Of a stretch of 64,000 bases of DNA, positions 1 through 8,283 are shown in pieces (the first letter of the stretch is position 1; each line of letters opens with the position of its first letter). The stretch spans positions 496,001 to 560,000 of the forward strand of contig NZ_CP096884.1 of assembly GCF_023273855.1 (NCBI RefSeq). Reading direction: 5' to 3'. The translations under genes were made by a program, and so were the position numbers. A model generated the notes under the pieces. The model was not told the origin of the DNA and made no database searches. It worked only from the letters and a program-made list of their open reading frames with translations. The DNA is from Seonamhaeicola sp. ML3 (GTDB lineage: Bacteria; Bacteroidota; Bacteroidia; Flavobacteriales; Flavobacteriaceae).

Positions 1-729
1 GGGTTTACTGCTGGTTACGCCCAGGAACTTAACAACGTATTTAATGACTTTAAAGCGAACAATATAAAACACCTAATTGTAGATTTGAGGTACAACCCTG
101 GCGGAAGCGTCTCACTTGAAACTGATTTAGCGAGTATGATTACTGGGCAATTCACCGGACAATTGTTCAAGCGATTAGTTTATAACAGCAATTTCGAAGC
201 AACCGATTATAATTTTACAAGCAAACTAGAGAATGGCGACGCTTTAAATAGTCTTGAGCTGAACAAAATTTATATTCTCGCTACAGGACGCTCTGCTTCT
301 GCCAGTGAGGGGCTCATAAACAGCCTTAAAGCCTACATAGATGTCGTTCAAATTGGTACGAATACTACTGGAAAAACACAAGCATCCCGAACCATTTACG
401 ACTCTCCCGATAACAATTATAGGCGACAAGGGGCCAATCCAAATCACACTTATGCCATGCAACCACTAATTGCCGAGGGTGTGAATAAAGACAACCTTAG
501 CGTACCAAATAACGGTTTAGTTCCTGACATCGACTTTTGGGAGAGTGCGCTCAATTATGGCATCATTGGAGATGAGAATGAACCCTTTCTAGCCCTAGCG
601 CTAGCTGAAATTGAAAATTCTTCAACAAAATTAAATACAATCAAAGCTCAATCTGAAATATTTAACTTCAACCCAATAAAAGATAGCGATGATTTTATTC
701 GCCATCAAGGCGGTATGATCATCGACTAA
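1..729 (+). CDS. S41 family C-terminal processing peptidase, 5' end outside window
   Basis: The frame is open from base 1, so only the C-terminal part (about 242 residues) is present. Visible are the strand motif DLRYNPGGSV, the catalytic serine segment GRSASASEG and, about 25 residues later, TTGKTQ, which carries the catalytic lysine of the S41 (tail-specific protease) Ser/Lys dyad. These proteases cleave exported or periplasmic proteins near their C-termini; in Flavobacteriia many are lipoproteins, but the N-terminus is not visible here. The stop lies 11 bases before the next gene, so the two are probably co-transcribed. Family assignment is firm; the substrate is unknown. Confidence 0.9.
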   Translation, partial: GFTAGYAQELNNVFNDFKANNIKHLIVDLRYNPGGSVSLETDLASMITGQFTGQLFKRLVYNSNFEATDYNFTSKLENGDALNSLELNKIYILATGRSASASEGLINSLKAYIDVVQIGTNTTGKTQASRTIYDSPDNNYRRQGANPNHTYAMQPLIAEGVNKDNLSVPNNGLVPDIDFWESALNYGIIGDENEPFLALALAEIENSSTKLNTIKAQSEIFNFNPIKDSDDFIRHQGGMIID

Positions 730-740
730 AATTTAACCTT

Positions 741-1463
741 TTGAAAAAACGCAAAACCTATTTTAATTGGAGCTCAGGCAAAGATTCGGCCTTGGCATTA
801 TATCACTTATTGCAAAACAAAAACTATGCTGTTGAAGAGCTAATCACAACTGTTAATGGTCACTACAATCGTGTTTCCATGCATGGACTTAGAAACGAAC
901 TACTCGTTGCTCAGACCGAATCTATAGGAATCAAATCAAACTTAATTGAACTTCCTGAAATGCCCAATATGGAAACTTACGAGCAAAAAATGAGCGAAAC
1001 AGTTTCTAGATTGAAATCTGAAGGGTTTACACACTCGGCTTTTGGTGATATTTTCCTAGAAGATTTGCGACAATACCGCGAAGACCAATTGGCAAAACAA
1101 GGTTTTAAAGCTGTTTTCCCCATATGGAAAAGAGATACCAAAGCGCTGTTGAATGAGTTTCTGGAACTAGGTTTTAAAACCATTATTGTATGCGCTAATT
1201 CAAAATACTTTAATGAGGATTTTGTTGGGACTGTTATAGATAAAAACTTTATAGATAATCTGCCTGAAGGGGTAGACCCCTGTGGTGAAAATGGGGAGTT
1301 TCACACGTTTTGTTTCGACGGCCCCATATTTAAAACCCCAATTGATTTCTCAATAGGAAAAAAAGTTTATCGAGAATATAAAAACCCCAATACAGATGAT
1401 TCTGTTTGCAAGTCGGATGCTGAAAATTACGGGGTTTGGTATTGTGATTTAATTCCAAAATAA
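741..1463 (+). CDS. DUF71/COG2102 PP-loop ATPase (Dph6-like), paralogue 1
   Basis: The 240-residue protein opens with the PP-loop motif WSSGKDSALALY near residues 10-21 and carries the family motif CGENGEFHT near residue 180. Both are hallmarks of the DUF71 adenine-nucleotide alpha-hydrolase family that includes diphthine-ammonia ligase Dph6. Bacteria lack diphthamide, and published comparative genomics proposed that some bacterial DUF71 proteins act in B12 salvage. The start is TTG at 741; no ATG or GTG is near the PP-loop. A second DUF71 gene lies at 4350-4997 on the other strand beside the btu genes. The reaction is not established; B12 involvement is inferred from position. Confidence 0.85.
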   Translation: MKKRKTYFNWSSGKDSALALYHLLQNKNYAVEELITTVNGHYNRVSMHGLRNELLVAQTESIGIKSNLIELPEMPNMETYEQKMSETVSRLKSEGFTHSAFGDIFLEDLRQYREDQLAKQGFKAVFPIWKRDTKALLNEFLELGFKTIIVCANSKYFNEDFVGTVIDKNFIDNLPEGVDPCGENGEFHTFCFDGPIFKTPIDFSIGKKVYREYKNPNTDDSVCKSDAENYGVWYCDLIPK

Positions 1464-1496
1464 AAACCTGCTAAGCCTAAGACTTAACAGGTTTTT
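1462..1496 (+). terminator. Bidirectional rho-independent terminator
   Basis: Arms AAAAACCTGCTAAG (1462-1475) and CTTAACAGGTTTTT (1483-1496) pair with one mismatch around a 7-base loop. The A and T tracts on the two sides let it serve both the DUF71 gene and the converging PAS gene, which ends at 1524. Confidence 0.8.
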
Positions 1497-1523
1497 AAAT
1501 ATTTAAATGGGCAGTAAACTCAG

Positions 1524-2093
1524 CTATCCCACTTGTCTTTCTAAAGCAATAAAATGGGTTTTATTATTATTACTAAATAACGGATAAATCTTTATCTCAC
1601 ATTCGTAAGGATCTCCATTTTTCCTGTAATTTGTAATAATCTCCTTAAAAGGCATACTTCCCCTCAATTTCGACCTTATTTTCGACTTTGCAGTCCTGGA
1701 AGTATTAGCCCCCTGAAGTAAACCTGGTCTTTTATTAAGGACATCAGACTTGGCATAACCCGTCATTTTAGAAAATCCTTTATTCACCCAAACTATATTT
1801 TGGCTTAAATCTGTTAGAATGATAGCTTCAAAAACCTCTTTTTCAAAAATAGACTCTACATTATCCTGCCAATTATACTTTTTAGCATAAGATTTTACTT
1901 GGTTTATATCCTGAATTCTTTCTGCTTCATTTAACGACCTAAAATATTGATCACTGTAAATATCCCAGCTCATAAGAGGTGTTATACCTTTATGAATACC
2001 AGAAATTTTAGCAGAAACCACATCATACTCTTCTTTATTCAAGGTAGATAGGTAGATATCTAACCCCTTCATATTTTTTAAATCGTATTTCAT
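1524..2093 (-). CDS. PAS domain protein in the btuB operon
   Basis: The protein has 189 residues. Residues from about 87 to the end form one PAS domain: EAIILTDLSQNIVWVNKGFSKMTGY followed by LNKRPGLLQGANTS. The second segment aligns with the LOV photosensor signature GxNCRFLQG, but the flavin-binding cysteine position is proline, so classical LOV photochemistry is not expected. No kinase, GGDEF or HTH output domain is present; the first 85 residues match nothing I recognise. The start is 9 bases after the btuB stop, so it is probably translated from the riboswitch-controlled btuB message. Function unknown: a small sensor or protein-protein interaction module. Confidence 0.85.
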   Translation of the reverse strand: MKYDLKNMKGLDIYLSTLNKEEYDVVSAKISGIHKGITPLMSWDIYSDQYFRSLNEAERIQDINQVKSYAKKYNWQDNVESIFEKEVFEAIILTDLSQNIVWVNKGFSKMTGYAKSDVLNKRPGLLQGANTSRTAKSKIRSKLRGSMPFKEIITNYRKNGDPYECEIKIYPLFSNNNKTHFIALERQVG

Positions 2094-2102
2094 GATAAAG
2101 TG

Positions 2103-3959
2103 TTACAAACCTAATTGAAAGCCAAGCCTTACGTTTCTTCCCTTGGTTACATAACCAGGCACATCTTCATAATCTTCATTCAATAAGTTATCAAGGCCTG
2201 CAAAGAAATTTATTTTGCCCTTCATGGCTTTGTGGCTTACATAGAGATTTACCAAACTAAAACTATCTAACATTGGCACAAAGGCATTTTCAAATCTGTC
2301 ATGAACATATTGATATGACAATGATGCAAATGTAGATTCACATAAATCATAACCTAACAAAAGATTTGCCTTGTGTTTAGGAATTCTTCTAGCTTCACTT
2401 TCTTTGTATTCAGTAAATGTATAGTTAGCTGTAACAGATAATTTGCTTAATGGAGTCGCACTAAGTTCAACTTCTGCACCTCTGGCATTTAAATCTGATT
2501 CAGCATTTTGATAACCTCCATCAATCCATAACACCGTATTAGATTCTTTTCTATTAAAGAATAATCCGCTAACCAAAAAGTCTTTACTTAACTTTAGTTC
2601 TGCCCCTACCTCTATTGTTATATTTTCTTCGGGCTCTAAGTCTGGGTTAGCTCCAAAATTCCCAAACAATTGCGATAAAGATGGTGCTATAAATGAGGTA
2701 CTGTAAGAACCAAAAAGTTTAGTATACCCCTTTTCGTTCTTTATTGTAAATGATGGATTAAGATTATAGGTGAAATGAGACCCATACTCGCTATGATTGT
2801 TTAAACGAGCACCGGCATTAACATTCAATCCAAATTCGGAAATGTAAACAAAATTAGCATAAGGATCTGTTATTTTAAAAGTCTGTTCTTCAGAAAAAAC
2901 AGCTTTATTTTCTGTTGCGTTTAGTCCTACAATCGTATAAAATGTTTTATTGAAAACATACTTATTAAAGATATCTGCTACATAGTTTTTTGATGTAAAC
3001 ACAGATGGAAAAGCAGAAATAAACTCTCTTTCATATTCACTATAGGCCGCATTTAAATTAAGACTACCGTTATTATATTTTAGTTTAGAAGAAACACCAA
3101 CCCTATGCTGAATACTGTTAAACTCGTCTGGTGTATCTACTAATGCAAAGTTTGAATCGAAACCGTCAATATCCGAATTCGTGTCTGTAAAATTACCGTA
3201 TACGTTTAATGAAAAGCGTTCACTAAAATTATACCCAAGGTTAACATCTACGCCATACTGAGAAAAAGCATCTTTTTCATCGGTTTCACTTATCGCAGCA
3301 GAGAGACCATCTACAAACCTATTATTGAAAGCAGCACGGTAAGTAAATTTATTCAAAGTCCCGCTTATTGCTACATTATTATTGAAATCTGATATATTAT
3401 AATTTTGGTCAGATTCAGACTGATTCGTACCAATACTAGAGGAAAACACCCCATTAATTTTCTTATCACCAGCTCTTTTTGTTGTGATGTTGATAACTGC
3501 AGATGCAGCACCACTTCCATACAACGTACTAGCAGCTCCTTTGATAATTTCTATGGATTCAATTTGGTTAAGATTCAATAAACGTAAATCGTACTCGATA
3601 TTTATCTGCGATGGGTCACTTACCTGAACCCCATCGATTAAAACAAGAACCTGACGATTCCTACCTCCACGAACGTAAACGCCTAAATTTTGTCCGGCAT
3701 TACTTCTACTTCCGTTCACCTCAATACCAGATTTTGTGCTAATAAGTTCAGATATGGTTCGACCTTGGTTACGCTCAATTTCTTCTTGTGAAATCTTAAT
3801 AACCGTTTTACCAGAATTTTCACGTTTTAGTGCAAATCGTGAATCTGTAAGAACTACTTCGTCAAGCTGTTCTACTTTTGTTGAATCTACTTCTTGTTGT
3901 GAAAATCCAACCAATGACACGCCCAAAAAGAGCAAGCCAAAAACATTCGTTTTTTTCAT
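2103..3959 (-). CDS. btuB: TonB-dependent cobalamin receptor BtuB
   Basis: This 618-residue outer-membrane receptor starts with a signal peptide (MKKTNVFGLLFLGVSLVGFS) and a TonB-box-like segment (LDEVVLTDSRF). A plug domain follows, with VRGGRNRQVLVLIDGVQV and IEIIKGAASTLYGSGAASAVI, then a beta-barrel rich in alternating aromatic strands. Size and layout match BtuB rather than the much larger SusC receptors. The strongest evidence for cobalamin as ligand is the cobalamin riboswitch 79 bases upstream of the start. The btuFCD-like ABC importer nearby would take the ligand across the inner membrane. A PAS gene follows 9 bases downstream. Confidence 0.93.
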   Translation of the reverse strand: MKKTNVFGLLFLGVSLVGFSQQEVDSTKVEQLDEVVLTDSRFALKRENSGKTVIKISQEEIERNQGRTISELISTKSGIEVNGSRSNAGQNLGVYVRGGRNRQVLVLIDGVQVSDPSQINIEYDLRLLNLNQIESIEIIKGAASTLYGSGAASAVINITTKRAGDKKINGVFSSSIGTNQSESDQNYNISDFNNNVAISGTLNKFTYRAAFNNRFVDGLSAAISETDEKDAFSQYGVDVNLGYNFSERFSLNVYGNFTDTNSDIDGFDSNFALVDTPDEFNSIQHRVGVSSKLKYNNGSLNLNAAYSEYEREFISAFPSVFTSKNYVADIFNKYVFNKTFYTIVGLNATENKAVFSEEQTFKITDPYANFVYISEFGLNVNAGARLNNHSEYGSHFTYNLNPSFTIKNEKGYTKLFGSYSTSFIAPSLSQLFGNFGANPDLEPEENITIEVGAELKLSKDFLVSGLFFNRKESNTVLWIDGGYQNAESDLNARGAEVELSATPLSKLSVTANYTFTEYKESEARRIPKHKANLLLGYDLCESTFASLSYQYVHDRFENAFVPMLDSFSLVNLYVSHKAMKGKINFFAGLDNLLNEDYEDVPGYVTKGRNVRLGFQLGL

Positions 3960-4037
3960 TTTAATGAATAATTACTCGAGAATCGCATGGATTATAATGC
4001 GCAAACTTTTATCCCGAAAGTTTAACTTATTTGTTTG

Positions 4038-4263
4038 AAATTGGCAGGTCTCCTGACTCATTTGATGTTACTTCACCTTCCCAGCCTGACGCCAGTGGTT
4101 TTGAAGTAAGTAACACCCTCACATTTGAGGTACTGAAACAAATTCAGCATAAACTTACAGTTGCGGGAACAGTCCTGGATTTTCACCAGATTCCCTTTTA
4201 ATCGGCATTATCGTTTACCTAAAATTAGGTGCTCATTATATCGATTTTGCCAAACCAAATTTC
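4038..4263 (-). promoter_or_regulatory. Cobalamin (AdoCbl) riboswitch upstream of btuB
   Basis: Read on the minus strand, the segment holds the conserved B12 elements in order: an upstream GGTGAAAATCC region with CTGTTCCCGCAACTG (about 4156-4196), the B12 box CCACTGG...GGCTGGGAAGG (4077-4098), and the 3' end GAGTCAGGAGACCTGCC (about 4043-4060). AAATTTGG at the 5' end and CCAATTT at the 3' end can form the closing P1 helix. It lies in the leader of btuB and should lower receptor expression when cobalamin is plentiful. The spacing to the ATG suggests translational control in the expression platform; I see no strong intrinsic terminator there. Confidence 0.95.
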
Positions 4264-4349
4264 GGTGCAAATGTAACATGTATTTTTTAATAAGAGATTG
4301 TTTTTTCCGAAAACTTAAAAATAGAGGACGTGCAGAAGTTTAAGATTGT

Positions 4350-4997
4350 TTATAGCAATTTCAATAGGGCGAAGTTGTAATTGCCGTTATATTGCTTTTC
4401 TAAAATTTCAATATTGATTTTAGATTTAAAAAAAGGTGCATTTACCACCAAGGTATGAAACTCCCCATTTTCACCACAGGCATCAACTCCTTTGTCTTCA
4501 AGTTCTTTGACAAGCGCTTTAGAAACCACTCTTCCCAAATAGTCGGGCCCTAAGTCCTCGTTACAAGAAACTATGATAGCTTCAATACCGGAGTCAATCA
4601 TTTCCAAAACCAAATCGCTTCTTTTACCTTGCCATAAAGGCAAAACAGCGTTAAGGTTAGCGGCTTTAGACACTTTTTCTTCCCAAGCCCGGTGAGACTC
4701 TATATCAATGTCTCCAAAAACTGTGTGAGTAATTGGATATTGCCCTTCCAACGCTATTAATTTCTTAATATAATTAACTTCATAATCTTCCCAAGTGCTA
4801 TTAAAAAAATGAATTGGCAAACCAAGAGCATTCGCCTGAGCTTGCAATATGTTTTTAGGAATACCATGAGAACGTGAACGCTCACCAAGTTCGTTCAAAA
4901 CATTAAGAAGCACTTTGGGTCGATACCCTAAATTAACAGCTCTATAAAAAGCAAAACAACTGTCTTTTCCTCCACTCCAAGAACACAAAAAATTCAT
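4350..4997 (-). CDS. DUF71/COG2102 PP-loop ATPase, probable B12-salvage subgroup, paralogue 2
   Basis: The 215-residue protein begins MNFLCSWSGGKDSCFAFY, a clean PP-loop (SGGKDS at about 8-13), and contains CGENGEFHTLVV near residue 174. It shares these motifs with the gene at 741-1463 but differs elsewhere (for example ERSRSHGIP near 38-46). It sits just upstream of the cobalamin riboswitch and btuB, and head-to-head with btuF. That is the context in which DUF71 members were predicted to take part in B12 salvage. It should bind ATP and adenylate or hydrolyse a substrate; cobinamide or cobyrate amidation is only a hypothesis. The start at 4997 places the PP-loop at the usual distance. Confidence 0.88.
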   Translation of the reverse strand: MNFLCSWSGGKDSCFAFYRAVNLGYRPKVLLNVLNELGERSRSHGIPKNILQAQANALGLPIHFFNSTWEDYEVNYIKKLIALEGQYPITHTVFGDIDIESHRAWEEKVSKAANLNAVLPLWQGKRSDLVLEMIDSGIEAIIVSCNEDLGPDYLGRVVSKALVKELEDKGVDACGENGEFHTLVVNAPFFKSKINIEILEKQYNGNYNFALLKLL

Positions 4998-5084
4998 GCT
5001 AGATCTGTTTTAATCGCTCAAATGTAACCTTATGTGTACGGTATTACAAAAAAAATATTGACCTTTGATACTCAATTCTAATCC

Positions 5085-6224
5085 ATGCGGCACTTCATTA
5101 TTTGTAGTTTTTTATGTTTACTGTTCTTTTCTTGTAAAAAAGAAAAACAAGTTAAACAAATGCCATTAAATAAAAATAGCACAAGCCTATCTTTAAGTTA
5201 CGCCAAGGGTTTCAAAATAACAGATTTTAAGGATTATAAAGAAATTAAAGTGATTTCACCATGGCCAAAAAGCAAAGACACCTTTAACTACTACTTAGTA
5301 AAGAAAGGACACGATATACCTACCGAAATTGAAAACGAAATTGTAATAAAAACACCTATAGATAAAATTGTTGCGATGTCTACAACAAATATTCCCGCAT
5401 TGGAATATTTAGATGAAGCCGCCAAATTAGTGGGCTTCCCAAGTACCAAGTTTATTTCTTCTGAACAGACTCGAAAAAGGGTTAAAGAAGGTTTAATAAA
5501 GGATTTGAACAACGATTTAGACATCAATATGGAATTACTCCTAGATTTACAACCCGAATTAGTCATTGGTTTTTCGGTAAACGGAAACAACAAGGTTTTA
5601 AATCAAATTGAAAAATTTAACATCCCCGTAGTTCTTGATGGTGCTTGGACAGAAGAACATCCATTAGGGCGTGCCGAGTGGATTAAATTTATCGGAGCCT
5701 TCTTTAACAAAGAGAAAGTAGCTGACAGTATTTTTTCTGAAATTGAATTCAATTATACTGAAGCCAAAAAGCTAGCCTCTAATTCGAGAAAAAAGCCTGT
5801 AGTTTTCTCTGGTTCTATGTTCAAGGACGTTTGGAATATCCCTGGAGGCAAAAGCTTTATCGCCAAGTATTTGGAGGATGCCAATACAAACTATTTATGG
5901 AAACATGATAGTAGCAACGGTAGTTTACAGCTTAATTTTGAAAATGTATTCTTAAAGGCCAACGACGCCGAGTTATGGATTGGAGCTGGTTCTTTCGAAA
6001 ATAAAGATCAAATGGCAGAACAGCATAAAGGTTATACATATTTTAATACCTTTAAAAACAGTAACATCTACACATACACAAAACAGGAAAGCCCTAGCGG
6101 CGGACTGATTTTCTACGAATTAGGTCCTCTAAGGCCTGATATCATTTTAAAAGATATTATTAATATTGCACATCCTGAGTTGTTACCCAATTACGAATCC
6201 TACTTCTACAAACGCTTAGAATAA
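5085..6224 (+). CDS. btuF: Cobalamin ABC transporter substrate-binding lipoprotein (BtuF-like)
   Basis: The 379-residue protein has a lipoprotein signal (CLLFFSCKKEK, lipid Cys at 17). A helical-backbone periplasmic binding fold follows: KIVAMSTTNIPALEYLDEA, then LLDLQPELVIGFS, typical of class III binding proteins for B12, haem or siderophores. The neighbouring permease, ATPase and riboswitch-controlled btuB favour cobalamin. It starts a three-gene plus-strand run and stops directly before the btuC start, so translation is probably coupled. No riboswitch is visible upstream; only 87 bases separate it from the divergent DUF71 gene. Confidence 0.85.
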   Translation: MRHFIICSFLCLLFFSCKKEKQVKQMPLNKNSTSLSLSYAKGFKITDFKDYKEIKVISPWPKSKDTFNYYLVKKGHDIPTEIENEIVIKTPIDKIVAMSTTNIPALEYLDEAAKLVGFPSTKFISSEQTRKRVKEGLIKDLNNDLDINMELLLDLQPELVIGFSVNGNNKVLNQIEKFNIPVVLDGAWTEEHPLGRAEWIKFIGAFFNKEKVADSIFSEIEFNYTEAKKLASNSRKKPVVFSGSMFKDVWNIPGGKSFIAKYLEDANTNYLWKHDSSNGSLQLNFENVFLKANDAELWIGAGSFENKDQMAEQHKGYTYFNTFKNSNIYTYTKQESPSGGLIFYELGPLRPDIILKDIINIAHPELLPNYESYFYKRLE

Positions 6225-7253
6225 TTGACAAAAAATAGTTCCTATACCAATTCTTTAATAATACTAGCACTCTTACTGGTTGCTGTTTTCTTTTTAAACA
6301 TAAGTATAGGCTCTAGCTACGTGCCATTACCTGAAGTCTTTAAAAGTTTATTTGGTAGTGCCTCTAAACCTACTTGGGAGCAAATTATTTTTAATTACAG
6401 ATTTCCAAAAGCGATAACAGCTATAATTGTTGGTTCTGGTTTAGGAATTTCTGGGCTATTGATGCAAACGTTATTTAGAAACCCTTTGGCTGGACCTTTT
6501 GTACTAGGTATTACCTCTGGAGCCAGTTTAGGGGTTGCTTTAGTTACCATGGGCGCTCCTTTATTTGGAGGCATTGCCCTAGGCATCTTAGCTTCAAAAT
6601 GGAGTTTAATCGTAGCGGCGACCTTGGGAAGTTTTTTAGTATTACTAACCGTTTTAGTTGTTTCTTCAAAAGTAAGAGATACGATGGCTATTTTGATAAT
6701 TGGCCTAATGTTCGCCAGTATTTCTGCAGCTGCTGTTAATGTGCTTTCTTATTTCAGTTCGGCTGAAGAACTTCAACAATTCTTCTTTTGGGGCTTTGGC
6801 AGTTTAGGAAATCTAGACTGGAATGAAATTCTTGTATTATCTGTAATTTATAGTCTTGGTTTGTTTTTTAGTATCATTTCAATCAAAACTTTGAACACGC
6901 TACTTCTTGGTGAGAATTATGCCAAAAGTTTGGGTATAGACATTAAAAAAAGCCGGTTAATTATAATCATTGCAACCAGTTTATTGGCTGGAACTATAAC
7001 AGCTTTTGCTGGTCCTATTGCCTTTATAGGCCTAGCTATTCCGCATATAACAAGACAAGTTTTCAACACCTCTAACCATAAAATATTAATTCCAGCTGTT
7101 TTTTTATTTGGTGCGATAATTATGTTAATCTGCGACATTATAGCACAACTTCCCGGTAGCGACAGTACCCTTCCAATAAATGCAATAACGTCTTTATTTG
7201 GAGCACCAATTGTTATTTGGTTGTTAGTCAGAAAACGAAAAATGATGTTTTAA
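6225..7253 (+). CDS. btuC: FecCD-type permease (BtuC-like)
   Basis: The 342-residue protein is very hydrophobic with about ten membrane segments. It shows FecCD-family motifs such as YRFPKAITAIIVGSGLGISG, MQTLFRNPLAGPFVLGITSG, LLLGENYAKSLG and, near the end, GPIAFIGLAIPHITR, the loop that contacts the ATPase. The start is TTG at 6225, immediately after the btuF stop at 6222-6224; no ATG lies near the expected N-terminus. It should form the inner-membrane channel for the cobalamin importer. An 86-base gap then precedes the next open frame. Confidence 0.88.
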   Translation: MTKNSSYTNSLIILALLLVAVFFLNISIGSSYVPLPEVFKSLFGSASKPTWEQIIFNYRFPKAITAIIVGSGLGISGLLMQTLFRNPLAGPFVLGITSGASLGVALVTMGAPLFGGIALGILASKWSLIVAATLGSFLVLLTVLVVSSKVRDTMAILIIGLMFASISAAAVNVLSYFSSAEELQQFFFWGFGSLGNLDWNEILVLSVIYSLGLFFSIISIKTLNTLLLGENYAKSLGIDIKKSRLIIIIATSLLAGTITAFAGPIAFIGLAIPHITRQVFNTSNHKILIPAVFLFGAIIMLICDIIAQLPGSDSTLPINAITSLFGAPIVIWLLVRKRKMMF

Positions 7254-7286
7254 TTATTATGCATAAATTTCAACACAACAATAACA

Positions 7287-7333
7287 AAATTCCAAACCAA
7301 AGATTTGATATGCCCCACTTTTTTTTGGAATTT
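7287..7333. repeat. Inverted repeat between btuC and btuD
   Basis: AAATTCCAAA (7287-7296) and TTTGGAATTT (7324-7333) are exact reverse complements. They could form a weak AT-rich hairpin between the permease and ATPase genes. A third TTGGAATTT copy follows at about 7339-7347. This may be a partial terminator, an mRNA processing site or a small repeat; nothing here decides between these. Confidence 0.4.
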
Positions 7334-7359
7334 ACTAATTGGAATTTGATATTTTGAAG

Positions 7360-8154
7360 ATGAGTCAAAATAAAACAAATATCGTTTTAAAAACAGAATA
7401 TCTGTCAATTGGGTATACTTCTAAAAAGGAGCAATCTATTATTGCTTCAAACATCAATATTGAGTTACACAAAGGAGAATTAATTGGTTTAATTGGTGCT
7501 AATGGTATTGGAAAATCAACACTTTTAAGAACATTAACTGGTGTTCAACCTAAACTTGAAGGTAACATCCTTATTAATAACAAAGACCTAAATAATTACT
7601 CCAACATTAACCTAGCCAAATCATTGAGTTTAGTACTCACAGAATCCCTTCCTTCGAAAAATTTCACAGTTTCTGAATTGGTTGCACTCGGCAGACAACC
7701 ATATACAAATTGGCTTGGAAACCTTTCTAATGAAGATGTAGACATTGTAAACAAAGCCCTTAATCAAATAAATATTAAGGATTTAAAGCATAAGAAATGT
7801 TTTGAATTAAGTGACGGACAACTTCAAAAAGTGATGATTGCAAGAGCCTTGGCGCAAGATACCGACTTGATTATTTTAGATGAACCTACCACGCATCTGG
7901 ACATGTATCACAAGGCTTATATCTTAAAACTTCTTAAAAATTTAGCCAAGGACACCAACAAGACCATTCTGTTTTCTTCTCATGAAATTGATTTGGCCAT
8001 TCAACTATGTGATAAACTGATTGTTATGACAGAAGACAAAGTCGTTTCAGATGAGCCCTGCAACTTAATATCCGAAGGAACTTTTAATAAATTATTCCCG
8101 AAAGATTTAATTGCTTTTGATGAAACCACTGGAAGTTTTAGGGTTAAAAAGTAG
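7360..8154 (+). CDS. btuD: Cobalamin ABC transporter ATPase (BtuD-like)
   Basis: With the ATG at 7360 the protein has 264 residues. It carries Walker A GANGIGKST (46-54), the signature LSDGQLQKVMIARAL, Walker B LIILDEPTTHLDM and the H-loop FSSHE, in the order of FecE/BtuD-type import ATPases. An in-frame TTG at 7339 would add seven residues, but it lies in a run of TTGGAATTT repeats, so the ATG is preferred. The signature has LSDGQ instead of LSGGQ, which is tolerated in this family. It should power B12 uptake with the permease at 6225. Confidence 0.88.
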   Translation: MSQNKTNIVLKTEYLSIGYTSKKEQSIIASNINIELHKGELIGLIGANGIGKSTLLRTLTGVQPKLEGNILINNKDLNNYSNINLAKSLSLVLTESLPSKNFTVSELVALGRQPYTNWLGNLSNEDVDIVNKALNQINIKDLKHKKCFELSDGQLQKVMIARALAQDTDLIILDEPTTHLDMYHKAYILKLLKNLAKDTNKTILFSSHEIDLAIQLCDKLIVMTEDKVVSDEPCNLISEGTFNKLFPKDLIAFDETTGSFRVKK

Positions 8155-8283
8155 TGAATACCAAATAGCAGCTACAAATAATAAAACATTCTTTTTAAAT
8201 TAAGTCATGTTGATACTTTGCATCTCCATGCCTTTGTGAGAGCTTATAAATCATTTATATTTGGATATATACTTTTCCAATTC

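Noticed and set aside
1524-2093. LOV blue-light photoreceptor
   Set aside because: The LOV-like segment lacks the cysteine needed for the flavin adduct, so only a PAS domain is claimed.
4161-4343. Open frame of 60 codons on the plus strand
   Set aside because: It lies across the cobalamin riboswitch of the opposite strand and shows no protein family features.
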